DNA from: Methylobacter sp.
GTDB taxonomy: Bacteria; Pseudomonadota; Gammaproteobacteria; Methylococcales; Methylomonadaceae
Length of the DNA stretch: 41,823 bases
Reading direction: 5' to 3'
Assembly (NCBI RefSeq): GCF_023227905.1
Contig: NZ_JALOCF010000041.1
Coordinates: forward strand, 1 to 41,823
A model generated the notes under the pieces. The model did no database searches, was not told the origin of the DNA, and saw only the letters and a list, made by a program, of their open reading frames with translations. A program made the position numbers and the translations under genes. Positions 8,320 to 16,113 of the stretch are shown piece by piece (the first letter of the stretch is position 1; every line of letters begins with the position of its first letter).

Positions 8320-9196
8320 CGGTTTTTTTGTAGAGTTTGATTAACGTGGCGGGGTCCTGGTCCAGATAGCCGCGGCTACCGTGCAGTTGCATCAACTGGG
8401 AGGCCAGCGCGGACATCGGGACGGCATTGCCCTGTTTGACGGATAAATCTACCGCCATGTTCAAATCCTTCAGCAGGGTTTTGACCCGCCATTTGACCGG
8501 CTCGAAAGTTTCGGTCGCCATTTCGGCGCCTGTGATTTGCAAGGGCTTGGAGTCGGCAAAGCCGCCCGCTAGTGCTACGGGTATTTGCTGGGCATCAACT
8601 CCGGCCTGTTTGGCCAGCGCCATCATTTCGGCAATAACCAGTACATTACAGCTGACGATCATCTGGTTGCAGATCTTGGTGATCTGGCCGCAGCCCACTT
8701 CGCCCATGTGGGTTAATTGCTTATACAGCGGCGCCAGGACGATCCGGGCAATGTCGATATGTTCCGCGCTACCGCCTGCCATAATCGCCAGATTGCCATG
8801 TTCGGCACCGGCAACGCCGCCGGAAACCGGCGCATCGACCCAGCCCATGCCGCATTTTTCATGCAGCAGCGCTGCCAATTGCCGGGTGTTTTCAGGGTGG
8901 ATGCTCGATAAGTCAATCAGCAACTTGCCGGCTGCGCCGCTGGCTAAAATATCATCGCGGACGATGGCTTCTACGACCGCCGTATCGGCGAGGCACAGGA
9001 TAATTACCTCGGAGGAACGGACGAGTTCGGCAACGGAAGCGCAGGCCTTGGCGCCTGCATCAGCGACCGGTTGGAGCTTTTCAGGGCTGCGGTTCCAGAC
9101 ATTGACGCTAAAGCCTGCATCCAGCAAACGCAAGGTCATCGGCTTGCCCATCAGGCCGATGCCGATGAAGCCGAGGGTGGGGTATTTATCTGACAT
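8312..9196 (-). CDS. glxR: Tartronate semialdehyde reductase (2-hydroxy-3-oxopropionate reductase)
   Basis: This is an NAD(P)H-dependent beta-hydroxyacid dehydrogenase of 294 residues that reduces tartronate semialdehyde to glycerate. The N-terminal Rossmann motif is GFIGIGLMGKPM. The substrate-binding signature is VDAPVSGGVAGAEHGNLAIM, and the catalytic lysine lies in KICNQMIVSCN near residue 172. It is first in a two-gene operon with hyi, so the pair links glyoxylate-derived C3 compounds to glycerate. GarR and GlxR are hard to separate by eye; the hyi partner favours GlxR. Confidence 0.9.
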   Translation of the reverse strand: MSDKYPTLGFIGIGLMGKPMTLRLLDAGFSVNVWNRSPEKLQPVADAGAKACASVAELVRSSEVIILCLADTAVVEAIVRDDILASGAAGKLLIDLSSIHPENTRQLAALLHEKCGMGWVDAPVSGGVAGAEHGNLAIMAGGSAEHIDIARIVLAPLYKQLTHMGEVGCGQITKICNQMIVSCNVLVIAEMMALAKQAGVDAQQIPVALAGGFADSKPLQITGAEMATETFEPVKWRVKTLLKDLNMAVDLSVKQGNAVPMSALASQLMQLHGSRGYLDQDPATLIKLYKKTDA

Positions 9197-9278
9197 AGTT
9201 TTAGTTTTTATGGGTTAACGGTCGAAATGAAACGCAGCTTAGCCAAGGCCTGATAACGCCTGGAGGCCGATTCTACGG

Positions 9279-9308
9279 TATAATGGCCGCATGCAGGATC
9301 ATCCTGCA
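9279..9308 (+). promoter_or_regulatory. efpL -10 element with a 17-base palindrome at the expected start of transcription
   Basis: A perfect TATAAT lies at 9279-9284 without a good -35. Starting 8 bases later is the palindrome TGCAGGATCATCCTGCA (9292-9308, 8-bp arms, one central base). Transcription would begin at or just before it, so it could be an operator or a 5' hairpin on the efpL-rlmG mRNA. Confidence 0.5.
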
Positions 9309-9371
9309 CTGTATTTTAATATAAACCCTTGCTGCGCTTTTGTCGGCAAGTTTAATCGAGAGGAATTCTGC

Positions 9372-9938
9372 GTGGCAAAGGCGAGTGAATTAAAAAGAGG
9401 CATGGTGGTTGAAATAAACGGCGTGCCGCATGTGGTTAAGCAGTTCGATGCTAAAAGTCCATCATCCCGTGGCGCGTCAACCTTGTACAAGATCCGTTTT
9501 ACCAATCTTAAAACCGGCCAGAAACTCGATGAGTCGCTAAAAGGCGATGATTTTTTCAAGGACGCCGATCTGGTTCGGGCCAAGGTGCAGTTTTCCTATG
9601 TGGACGGGGATAGCTATATCTTCATGGATATGGAGGATTATACCCAGTACAGCTTGAGCAGCGAAGATTTGGAAGGCCAGATCGAGTATCTGACCGAAGG
9701 ACTGGAAGGCATCGTGGCATTGTTGGTGGACGATGCGGTGCTGGGTATTGAATTGCCGAGTTCCGTAGTACTGCCGATCGTGGAGACGGCTCCGGCCATT
9801 AAGGGCGCGACGGCGTCAGGGCGCACCAAAACCGCCAGAGTGACCACCGGGCTGGAAGTTCAGGTGCCCGAATACCTGGAGCCTGAGGAACTAATCAAGA
9901 TCAATACCGAGACCGGAAAATTCATGTCCCGCGCTTGA
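9372..9938 (+). CDS. efpL: Elongation factor P-like protein EfpL (YeiP)
   Basis: This EF-P paralogue acts on ribosomes stalled at difficult peptide sequences. I chose GTG 9372 rather than the ATG at 9291: AGAGGA lies 7-8 bases upstream, the product is then 188 residues (YeiP is about 190), and the 27 extra residues otherwise encoded cross the start-site palindrome. With this start the loop KSPSSRGASTLYK puts Arg at position 33, as in E. coli YeiP, where EF-P proper has a modified Lys at 34. Family blocks FSYVDGDSYIFMD, IVETAPAIKGATASGRTK and QVPEYLEPEELIKINTETG are intact. It is followed three bases later by rlmG. Confidence 0.93.
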   Translation: MAKASELKRGMVVEINGVPHVVKQFDAKSPSSRGASTLYKIRFTNLKTGQKLDESLKGDDFFKDADLVRAKVQFSYVDGDSYIFMDMEDYTQYSLSSEDLEGQIEYLTEGLEGIVALLVDDAVLGIELPSSVVLPIVETAPAIKGATASGRTKTARVTTGLEVQVPEYLEPEELIKINTETGKFMSRA

Positions 9939-9941
9939 GCC

Positions 9942-11081
9942 ATGACGAATCGTTTAACCGTTACCCAAGGCGAGTTTGAACTGAACCGGCTGCCGAAACG
10001 GCCGAGGGAATTGCTGCGCGCCTGGGATGCCGCTGACGAATATCTTCTCGATACGCTTGCCGAACAGTCAGGGCTAACGGAGGGTGCAAGGATCTTGATC
10101 GTGAATGACAGCTTTGGCGCGTTGGCGGTGGCGCTGAATGCTTACCGGCCTTATGCGCTGTCGGATTCCTATCTGTCGCAGCAGGCGACGCGGCTCAATC
10201 TTGCCGCAAACAACTTGCCTGAGCACAGCGTCAGTTTGCTGAGCAGTCTTGAAATGCCGGAGGGGGCATTCGACCTGGTACTGATTAAGGTGCCGAAGAC
10301 ATTGGCTTTATTAGAAGATGAGCTGACATGCTTGCGCCCGCATTTAACCGAGTCAACCCGGATTATTGTAGCGGGCATGATCAAAACCCTGCCGTCTTCG
10401 GTTTGGAAATTGCTGGAACGCCTGGTCGGACCGACTACAACTTCACTGGCGAAAAAAAAGGCGCGACTGATTTTTGCTTGCCTTGATGTGGGGCTGGTTG
10501 TTCCGCCTAGCCCTTATCCGGCGAGTTACCGGCTTGAAAATACCGATTACCTGATCAGCAACCATGCCAATGTATTTTCGCGCGACAGTCTCGATATAGG
10601 GACGCGCTTTTTTCTCCAGCATCTGCCATTCCGGCAGGATGCCTGCAATATTATCGACTTGGGTTGCGGCAACGGCCTGGTCGGTTTAATTGCCGCTGAA
10701 CGCTGCCCGGCGGCGACCGTGCATTTTATCGATGAATCCTTTATGGCAGTAGCATCGGCAAGGGATAATTTTGAGCGAGCTTTCAAAGATCGGCGCGTGG
10801 CGACTTTTTGTGTCGGCGATGGCTTAGTGGAAGTCGAATCGGAATCGGCCGATCTGATACTGTGCAATCCGCCGTTCCACCAGCAAAATACCGTGGGTGA
10901 CCAGATTGCCGTTAGTTTGTTCAAGCAGTCGAAGAGGGTGCTGCGTAAAGGCGGCGAGTTATGGGTAATCGGTAATCGGCATTTAGATTATCACAGCTAT
11001 CTTGATCGCCTTTTTGGCGCGCATTCCATCATTGCATCCAATTCGAAATTCGTTATCGTCAAGGCGAAGCTGGCGAGCTAA
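9942..11081 (+). CDS. rlmG: 23S rRNA (guanine(1835)-N2)-methyltransferase
   Basis: This SAM-dependent enzyme modifies G1835 of 23S rRNA. The 379-residue protein has the RsmC/RlmG two-domain architecture. The N-terminal degenerate methyltransferase domain has LRAWDAADEYLL, ILIVNDSFGALA, IKVPKTLALLE and GPTTTSLAKKKARL. The C-terminal catalytic domain follows HANVFSRDSLDIGTRFFLQHLP with motif I IIDLGCGNGLVG and the catalytic NPPFHQQ. These blocks and the length match E. coli RlmG (378) better than RsmC. It starts three bases after efpL, so both genes serve translation in one transcript. Confidence 0.95.
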   Translation: MTNRLTVTQGEFELNRLPKRPRELLRAWDAADEYLLDTLAEQSGLTEGARILIVNDSFGALAVALNAYRPYALSDSYLSQQATRLNLAANNLPEHSVSLLSSLEMPEGAFDLVLIKVPKTLALLEDELTCLRPHLTESTRIIVAGMIKTLPSSVWKLLERLVGPTTTSLAKKKARLIFACLDVGLVVPPSPYPASYRLENTDYLISNHANVFSRDSLDIGTRFFLQHLPFRQDACNIIDLGCGNGLVGLIAAERCPAATVHFIDESFMAVASARDNFERAFKDRRVATFCVGDGLVEVESESADLILCNPPFHQQNTVGDQIAVSLFKQSKRVLRKGGELWVIGNRHLDYHSYLDRLFGAHSIIASNSKFVIVKAKLAS

Positions 11082-11108
11082 TTTGCAGAAAATAACAAAA
11101 AATCAGGC

Positions 11109-11140
11109 AAAAAAAACTCCCGGCGCGTAAGCGTCGAGAG
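11109..11140 (-). terminator. Intrinsic terminator of the 50-residue peptide gene
   Basis: On the minus strand, bases 11140 to 11117 form a 10-bp stem with two mismatches (CTCTCGACGC with GCGCCGGGAG) and a 4-base loop, followed at once by eight U residues (11116-11109). It lies 61 bases beyond the stop at 11201. Confidence 0.8.
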
Positions 11141-11200
11141 CGAGAAGCCAAACAGGAGAGACACTGTTTGAGGTAGGATAACGAGAGATAATGAAAAACT

Positions 11201-11353
11201 TTAGCCGTGTAATCTTTGGCTAAGAAATATATTGCTGAATATGGCGGCTGTTGCAAACATAATTGTGGAAACAATAAATTCGCCGGAAAGAAAACCCAAA
11301 ATACCGACGACAAATATCAGTCCTATTAAAATATCTCTTTGAATATCAGTCAT
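11201..11353 (-). CDS. Small hydrophobic membrane peptide, 50 residues
   Basis: An ATG at 11353 opens a 50-codon frame ending in TAA at 11201. The product starts MTDIQRDILIGLIFVVG and ends IFSNIFLSQRLHG. Residues 8-22 and 26-43 are strongly hydrophobic and separated by SGE, suggesting a two-helix hairpin or one long membrane span. AAAGGA lies about eight bases upstream of the ATG. A promoter (11406-11434) and an intrinsic terminator (11109-11140) on the same strand bracket it exactly, which makes it a complete unit despite its size. I do not recognise a family. A longer overlapping frame in this interval lacks a ribosome site and membrane logic and is taken as a shadow. Confidence 0.65.
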   Translation of the reverse strand: MTDIQRDILIGLIFVVGILGFLSGEFIVSTIMFATAAIFSNIFLSQRLHG

Positions 11354-11405
11354 TTTAAAGATCCTTTGCTATTTACTAGGTAAGAAGTAATCAACGTTGA
11401 GTATA

Positions 11406-11434
11406 ACTATACTTGCGTGCATATTGGTTGACAA
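11406..11434 (-). promoter_or_regulatory. Sigma-70 promoter of the 50-residue peptide gene
   Basis: On the minus strand TTGTCA (11434-11429) and TATAGT (11411-11406) are separated by exactly 17 bases; each matches consensus at five of six positions. Transcription would start near 11399, giving a leader of roughly 46 bases with an AAAGGA ribosome site. Confidence 0.65.
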
Positions 11435-11846
11435 TATCAATGATTATTGATTAATAGTTTCTTATATGAAAACAATTGAATTTCGAATTTGCTGGTGTTT
11501 GGCAGAATGCGCACAAGCAGTCTAAAGCTAGTAAATATCGGGGGTTGAAGAGTGATTTATGCCGAGCGTTTAATGATATTTAGTTAAGTACGCTTTTAAT
11601 AAAACTAAATAGACAGCTATGAATGAGGATACGATTGCACAAAACCGCGCATCATTATTAATATAATGGCATGGCTGAAGTCGATGCGGCCGTACAGGGA
11701 AGGTTGGGATAAGTAGGTTTTAATGATAGGTTGCCGACGCAAGAACCTGCAAGGAAGCCTTACGGCAGTAATGAAAGTATGTTGATTAAATTTGCGACCC
11801 ATTGGCTAATAGGGCTAGTTTGCGTTAATTTCGGCGGGTTATATAG
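11435..11846. other. Non-coding gap between the small peptide promoter and the PilZ gene
   Basis: About 410 bases with no frame that has both a ribosome site and sensible composition. The longest alternatives are about 60 codons on the minus strand with no start support. It may hold the terminator region of the PilZ operon (minus), but I see no hairpin followed by a U-tract. Confidence 0.4.
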
Positions 11847-12218
11847 CTAATCTATAATATTCGATAACGACAACAAATCTCTTTCCAGTAAAGCGCTGTT
11901 GCCAAGGTTGAGTTCAACCAAGCGACGTAGCTCGGAAATGCTGTCTAGATCGATATGCTCACATTTAAAGCCCACCTTATTACCTACAACGTGCGTTGGG
12001 GTTAGTTCCATCTTTATTTGGACCTGTTCGGACAATCGTAATGTGAGGGTGTAGAGTTTCTCCGGATCTTCTTCCCAGGGAAGTTCAAGGCGTAATAAAC
12101 AGCCTTTTAAGGACAGATCAATGATTTCGCAATGCCATGTGCTTTCGTCGCAGTTTAGAACGGCTTTGTCTGTATAAAGAATGCGATGAAACTGGCGGTT
12201 GTCTTCTATTGAATGCAT
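11847..12218 (-). CDS. PilZ-domain protein, probable c-di-GMP receptor
   Basis: This 123-residue single-domain protein has the PilZ signatures: an N-terminal basic box NRQFHR ahead of ILY, then DLSLKGCLLRL (the D/NxSxxG motif) near residue 40. The rest forms the expected beta-barrel pattern, with GFKCEHIDLDSISELRRLVELNLG as the closing helix region. Such proteins bind cyclic di-GMP and change motility, pilus or surface behaviour through partners. It is read four bases after the FHA gene, so the two form an operon. It lies close to fleQ, whose homologues also respond to c-di-GMP, but no direct link is shown. Confidence 0.88.
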   Translation of the reverse strand: MHSIEDNRQFHRILYTDKAVLNCDESTWHCEIIDLSLKGCLLRLELPWEEDPEKLYTLTLRLSEQVQIKMELTPTHVVGNKVGFKCEHIDLDSISELRRLVELNLGNSALLERDLLSLSNIID

Positions 12219-12222
12219 GGAT

Positions 12223-12855
12223 TTAATTCAAAAAGAATTGCAGGGATGTGTTGTTAACAACCAGCACATCATTCATGTTTAATTTTAGCGGCTTATCGTT
12301 TAACGGCTCGTTGTTTATGGTTATTGTACCGGCATTTTCCAATACGGAGACAAAGTAACCTTCTTTCCTTTTTAATATTGCAATAACGCCGTTGCCGTCA
12401 TGGCCAAGCCGGGTCATGGACTTTTTTAATTGCAAAACCTTACCAATATTGCTGCCATTCATGATTTGCAAATTAGCGGCAGGAATTTGTAATTCATTAT
12501 CAATTTCCTGATTGAGCAATTTTACGTCTTCGTCAATGGGGTTATTGGATGCTTCAGGGGCTATAAATTTTACGGTATTGAAAACAATGTCGTGCTTGCC
12601 TATCGATATTGTGTCGTTGTCATTGAGATTGCAAGCTTTGGTTTTTTTTCCATTGATGATTAACGGAAATTCATCGTTGAGTTGCTTAACAGTGCAAGCG
12701 TCATCGCGAATAATTATGACGGCGTGAGCCGGAGCGATTGCCATGCTGTCAATAATCAAATCGTTGGTTTCATCGCGTCCAATATGCACAATACCGTTTT
12801 CAAACAAGCCAGAATGGATAACTTTATCTTTAAAAAAAACAGTGAGTTTTGGCAT
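12223..12855 (-). CDS. FHA-domain protein with two FHA modules
   Basis: This 210-residue cytoplasmic protein begins MPKLTVFFKDKVIHSG. The first FHA domain (about 1-95) has the canonical core: GIVHIGRDETNDLIIDS (GR box), then APAHAVII in the SxxH region with Ala replacing the usual Ser, and NGKKTKACNLNDNDTISIG. A second, weaker FHA-like unit occupies about 128-210 (GKVLQLKKSMTRLGHDGNG and NDVLVVNNTSLQFFL). FHA domains bind phosphothreonine peptides; the Ser-to-Ala change in the first may weaken that. It is the first gene of a two-gene operon with the PilZ protein and has its own promoter candidate. Confidence 0.88.
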   Translation of the reverse strand: MPKLTVFFKDKVIHSGLFENGIVHIGRDETNDLIIDSMAIAPAHAVIIIRDDACTVKQLNDEFPLIINGKKTKACNLNDNDTISIGKHDIVFNTVKFIAPEASNNPIDEDVKLLNQEIDNELQIPAANLQIMNGSNIGKVLQLKKSMTRLGHDGNGVIAILKRKEGYFVSVLENAGTITINNEPLNDKPLKLNMNDVLVVNNTSLQFFLN

Positions 12856-12887
12856 TGGATTAATGGCCCATCTTTAAACGAACCCTG

Positions 12888-12917
12888 ATTATAGACGGTA
12901 TTATTTTAGTTATTCAA
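12888..12917 (-). promoter_or_regulatory. Promoter candidate for the FHA-PilZ operon
   Basis: On the minus strand TTGAAT (12917-12912) and a perfect TATAAT (12893-12888) are 18 bases apart. The predicted start near 12881 is about 26 bases ahead of the FHA gene ATG. Confidence 0.5.
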
Positions 12918-12960
12918 GAAATTCGCTTTTTGGCTATAACTCAACCGGAAGGGGAATAGT

Positions 12961-14226
12961 TTATTTTTGGGGCAGGAATTTAACCAATTTAACGCTATTT
13001 TCATCCCGTTTTATGATCTCCAGCGGGTAGCCATGCAATTTAATGCTGGTTCCGGTTTCGGGTATGGTTTCCATAAACTCAATGATAAGCCCATTGAGCG
13101 TTTTGGGGCCTTCCGTAGGGAGCGACCATTGCGTGACGCGGTTTAATTCCCTAATGGTAATATTGGCATCAACCAGATGGCTGCCGTCGCCTTGCGCTCT
13201 TACAGCGACATCTTCTGTGATCAGTTCGCCGACAATTTCCTGCAATAAATCGTCCAGCGTAACCAGGCCCTGCACATCCCCATATTCATCAACTACCAGG
13301 CCTATGCGGATTTTTTCATGCTTAAAACGATGCATTTGGTTATGCACGGGGGTGCTATCAGGGATAAACGAGGGTTTATCCAAGCAGTTGATGATGGTTT
13401 GTTTGTCAAAATCTTCCTGGTTAAGCAAGATCAGTATTTTTCTTAAATGGATAAAGCCGATAATCCTGTCGATGCTGGTTTTATAGACCGGCAACCGGGT
13501 GTGCGGGCTGGTTTTTATTTTGGCGATGATGTCTTCGATCGGCAGTTCAAGGTCTATGCCGATAATTTCATTGCGCGGCGTCATAATGTCTTCAACGGTC
13601 GCCGACTCGAGTTCGAGTATGCCCATCAGCATTTTTTGATAGCGAACAGGCATTAAGCTTTCTGCATCGCTAATGATGCTTTTTAATTCGTCTTTATTGA
13701 GCGGGTCATGGCGGTTTTTTTTGACGTCGACACCGACTATGCGGAGTAACAGATTAACAAATAAATTGACGAGCCAAACGACAGGATAAAAGACTTTTAG
13801 TAAGGGGGTGTAGACCCAGGCGGCCGGAAAGGCAAGCAGTTCAGGCTTGATTGCAGCCAGTGTCTTGGGCGTTACTTCCGAGCAGATAAGCATTACGATC
13901 GTTAAAATACCGGTAGCGATAGCTACAATGGCTTCTTCGTCGGCATAGAGTTTAATCGCAATAACGGTGGCTATTGATGCAGCGAAATTATTAACAAAGT
14001 TATTGCCCAGCAAAATCAGGCCAAGTAAGCGATCGGGCCTTTGCAGTAATTGTTGCGCTTTGATTGCACTGGGGTGCTTTAGTTTGACTAAATGCCTTAA
14101 CCGATAACGGTTTAGCGTCATTAAAGCCGTTTCCGAGCCGGAGAAAAAAGCGGAAAAAATAAGCATAGCGGCAAGCATGCCAAACAGCATGCTAAGGGGA
14201 ATATCGTTCAAAGAAAGCGCGCTCAA
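12961..14226 (-). CDS. CorB/CorC-type CNNM transporter-like protein with CBS domains
   Basis: This 421-residue inner-membrane protein has a DUF21/CNNM domain with about four membrane spans at residues 10-160 (SAFFSGSETALMTLNRYRL is the family signature, followed by ILLGNNFVNNFAAS). A paired CBS module follows at about 200-330 (MTPRNEIIGIDLELPIEDI, HTRLPVYKTSIDRIIGFIHLRK and VVDEYGDVQGLVTLDDLLQEIVGE). A C-terminal CorC/HlyC domain completes it. Family members act in magnesium or cobalt homeostasis. The furthest start is a TTG at 14226; a TTG at 14211 (giving L/MNDIPLS) is equally possible. It stands alone and is divergent from fleQ. Confidence 0.92.
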   Translation of the reverse strand: MSALSLNDIPLSMLFGMLAAMLIFSAFFSGSETALMTLNRYRLRHLVKLKHPSAIKAQQLLQRPDRLLGLILLGNNFVNNFAASIATVIAIKLYADEEAIVAIATGILTIVMLICSEVTPKTLAAIKPELLAFPAAWVYTPLLKVFYPVVWLVNLFVNLLLRIVGVDVKKNRHDPLNKDELKSIISDAESLMPVRYQKMLMGILELESATVEDIMTPRNEIIGIDLELPIEDIIAKIKTSPHTRLPVYKTSIDRIIGFIHLRKILILLNQEDFDKQTIINCLDKPSFIPDSTPVHNQMHRFKHEKIRIGLVVDEYGDVQGLVTLDDLLQEIVGELITEDVAVRAQGDGSHLVDANITIRELNRVTQWSLPTEGPKTLNGLIIEFMETIPETGTSIKLHGYPLEIIKRDENSVKLVKFLPQK

Positions 14227-14353
14227 GGTTATGAAAACAACCCTAGTGTCTATTATGAGAAATATTTGTCAAGCCTGGATAGGGAGTGCGTGCTATTTTG
14301 TCTGTGTAAATCACATTAAAAAGGCCTTAGAAGAGTATGAAATAAAAAGAATT

Positions 14354-14382
14354 TTGACAGGATGGTGATTCGATGCTTAACT
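14354..14382 (+). promoter_or_regulatory. Weak promoter candidate upstream of fleQ
   Basis: A perfect TTGACA at 14354-14359 is followed after 17 bases by TTAACT, a poor -10 match (three of six). It lies 130 bases before the fleQ ATG, in a 286-base AT-rich gap with no other clear signal. Confidence 0.3.
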
Positions 14383-14512
14383 TTAGTCAAATAGCTAAAT
14401 AATTAAAAAGGATTGTTTTTAAGGTCGTGCCGAGTGATGAGCGCAGTTATTGTTGCGGAAACTGTATGGCTAAACCTTAATGACCTTAATATGGGAAACG
14501 GGTATAAGAAAT

Positions 14513-15985
14513 ATGGCGTTGCCGCGTGTTTTGTTAATTGACGACAATAAAATAAGAACCCAGCAACTGGAAACGATTTTTCAGTTTATGGAATATAAAA
14601 TAGATACTGCCGGCTCAGCGGATTATGCATCTTGTTTTACCGAAACTGACCAGTTATCCGGGGTTTTTGTCGGTGACGGCATTGAAAAGCAGGCAACTGT
14701 AATCAGTAATATTGTCGAACGGGTAAATAAAGTCCCTGTTATCTTTGTGATTGCTGAGGGCACGGCGCATCAGGTTCCGACCGCAATCACAAATAGCGTA
14801 TTTCATGTGCTGGAATGGCCTGCCACGCACCCCGTTTTGAAACCGATACTTGACAAGTTGCTTGTGTCCGGCGCGCAAAAAACTTTTATGGTGCGAAGCG
14901 AGTCAGATCGTCGCTCGTCTTCAGTTGATCGGCTAAAGGGCAAGAGTCAGGCCATTGCCGGTATCCGCAAATTAATTGAGCAGGTTGCAGAGTCGGACGC
15001 AACGGTTCTAATTTTGGGCGAATCCGGAACAGGAAAAGAAGTGGTTGCCCGTGCTTTGCATGATGCTTCATTTCGAAAAGACAAGCCGTTTGTACCTATA
15101 AATTGTGGCGCCATTCCGGGCGAATTACTGGAAAGCGAGTTGTTCGGTCACGAGAAAGGCGCGTTTACCGGGGCTTTAAACGCCCGGCAAGGGCGTTTTG
15201 AAATGGCGGAAGGTGGAACTCTTTTTCTGGATGAAATTGGCGACATGCCTTTGGCTATGCAGGTTAAGCTATTGCGTGTATTGCAGGAACGGACCTTTGA
15301 GCGCGTAGGCAGTAACAAGACCATACAATGCGATGTACGGGTTATTGCTGCAACACACCGATATCTTGAAAATGAGATTAAAGAAAACCGGTTTCGTGAG
15401 GATTTGTTTTACCGCTTAAATGTTTTCCCTATTGAAATACCGGCTCTAAAGGATAGGACTGAGGATCTCCCGCTGTTAGTGAATGATCTTGTCGAGCGCA
15501 TGGAAGCTTCCAATCGCGGTTCAGTGCGACTAACCAATGCGGCAATGGCTATGCTGATGCAACATGAATGGCCTGGAAATGTTCGGGAGTTGGCAAATTT
15601 AATTGAAAGACTAGCCATTATTAAACCCAAAGGGCTTATTGATGCCGCTGATTTGCCGGAAAAATTTCAACATTACCAAGTTCCTGAAGAAATTCTTGAT
15701 GGTATCGAAGCGGCTGATATAGAAGAAGATGAGCAGTCTGAGCAAGTTGAAGCTATCAAGGCTTTTGAAGGAGCAATGAATACCTTTGAAGGGACAGTGA
15801 GTAACTTGGCGCAACTGCCGGAGCAGGGCATAGATTTGAAAGAATATTTGAATGATTTAGAGATCGATTTGATACGCCAGGCATTAAGCGAATGCGGTGG
15901 TGTAGTGGCTCACGCCGCCAAGCGGTTGAATATGCGGCGTACAACATTGGTTGAAAAACTGCGCAAATATGATTTGCAGCGTTAA
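14513..15985 (+). CDS. fleQ: Sigma-54-dependent flagellar master regulator FleQ
   Basis: FleQ is the bacterial enhancer-binding protein at the top of polar flagellar hierarchies; with RpoN it activates fleSR and early fli genes. The 490-residue product has an N-terminal receiver-like domain (LLIDDNK), whose strand at the phosphoacceptor position reads GVFVGDG rather than a standard Asp-centred loop, as expected for atypical FleQ receivers. The AAA+ domain has Walker A GESGTGKE near 169, the GAFTGA sigma-54 contact near 216 and Walker B LFLDEIGD near 237. The C-terminal Fis-type helix-turn-helix is HAAKRLNMRRTTLVEKLRKY. I chose ATG 14513 over the ATG at 14480 because FleQ homologues begin just before LLIDD. 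It heads the flagellar block. Confidence 0.93.
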   Translation: MALPRVLLIDDNKIRTQQLETIFQFMEYKIDTAGSADYASCFTETDQLSGVFVGDGIEKQATVISNIVERVNKVPVIFVIAEGTAHQVPTAITNSVFHVLEWPATHPVLKPILDKLLVSGAQKTFMVRSESDRRSSSVDRLKGKSQAIAGIRKLIEQVAESDATVLILGESGTGKEVVARALHDASFRKDKPFVPINCGAIPGELLESELFGHEKGAFTGALNARQGRFEMAEGGTLFLDEIGDMPLAMQVKLLRVLQERTFERVGSNKTIQCDVRVIAATHRYLENEIKENRFREDLFYRLNVFPIEIPALKDRTEDLPLLVNDLVERMEASNRGSVRLTNAAMAMLMQHEWPGNVRELANLIERLAIIKPKGLIDAADLPEKFQHYQVPEEILDGIEAADIEEDEQSEQVEAIKAFEGAMNTFEGTVSNLAQLPEQGIDLKEYLNDLEIDLIRQALSECGGVVAHAAKRLNMRRTTLVEKLRKYDLQR

Positions 15986-16050
15986 TAAGGAGTAATGTCA
16001 TTTTTTTGTCACGCATTGTGTAAGCTATTGAAAGTATAATCAATAATATT

Positions 16051-16066
16051 TGGTCTGATTTTTGCT
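16051..16066 (+). promoter_or_regulatory. Sigma-54 (-24/-12) promoter candidate for fleSR
   Basis: TGGTCTGATTTTTGCT has GG and GC separated by the diagnostic 10 bases and a good TTGC -12 box. It lies 48 bases before fleS. FleQ-RpoN control of fleSR is established in Pseudomonas, so both position and context fit. Confidence 0.6.
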
Positions 16067-16113
16067 TTCTTTTCTTAACGTTAAGTTTAAGTTGTAAACC
16101 AGGGCGATCAGAC

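Noticed and set aside
9291..9371. N-terminal extension of the EF-P-like protein from ATG 9291
   Set aside because: It crosses the likely transcription start and a palindrome, adds 27 residues absent from the family, and the GTG at 9372 has a good ribosome site.
11059..11313. An 84-codon minus-strand frame over the small peptide gene and terminator
   Set aside because: It reads through the intrinsic terminator, has no ribosome site, and overlaps the better supported 50-residue frame.
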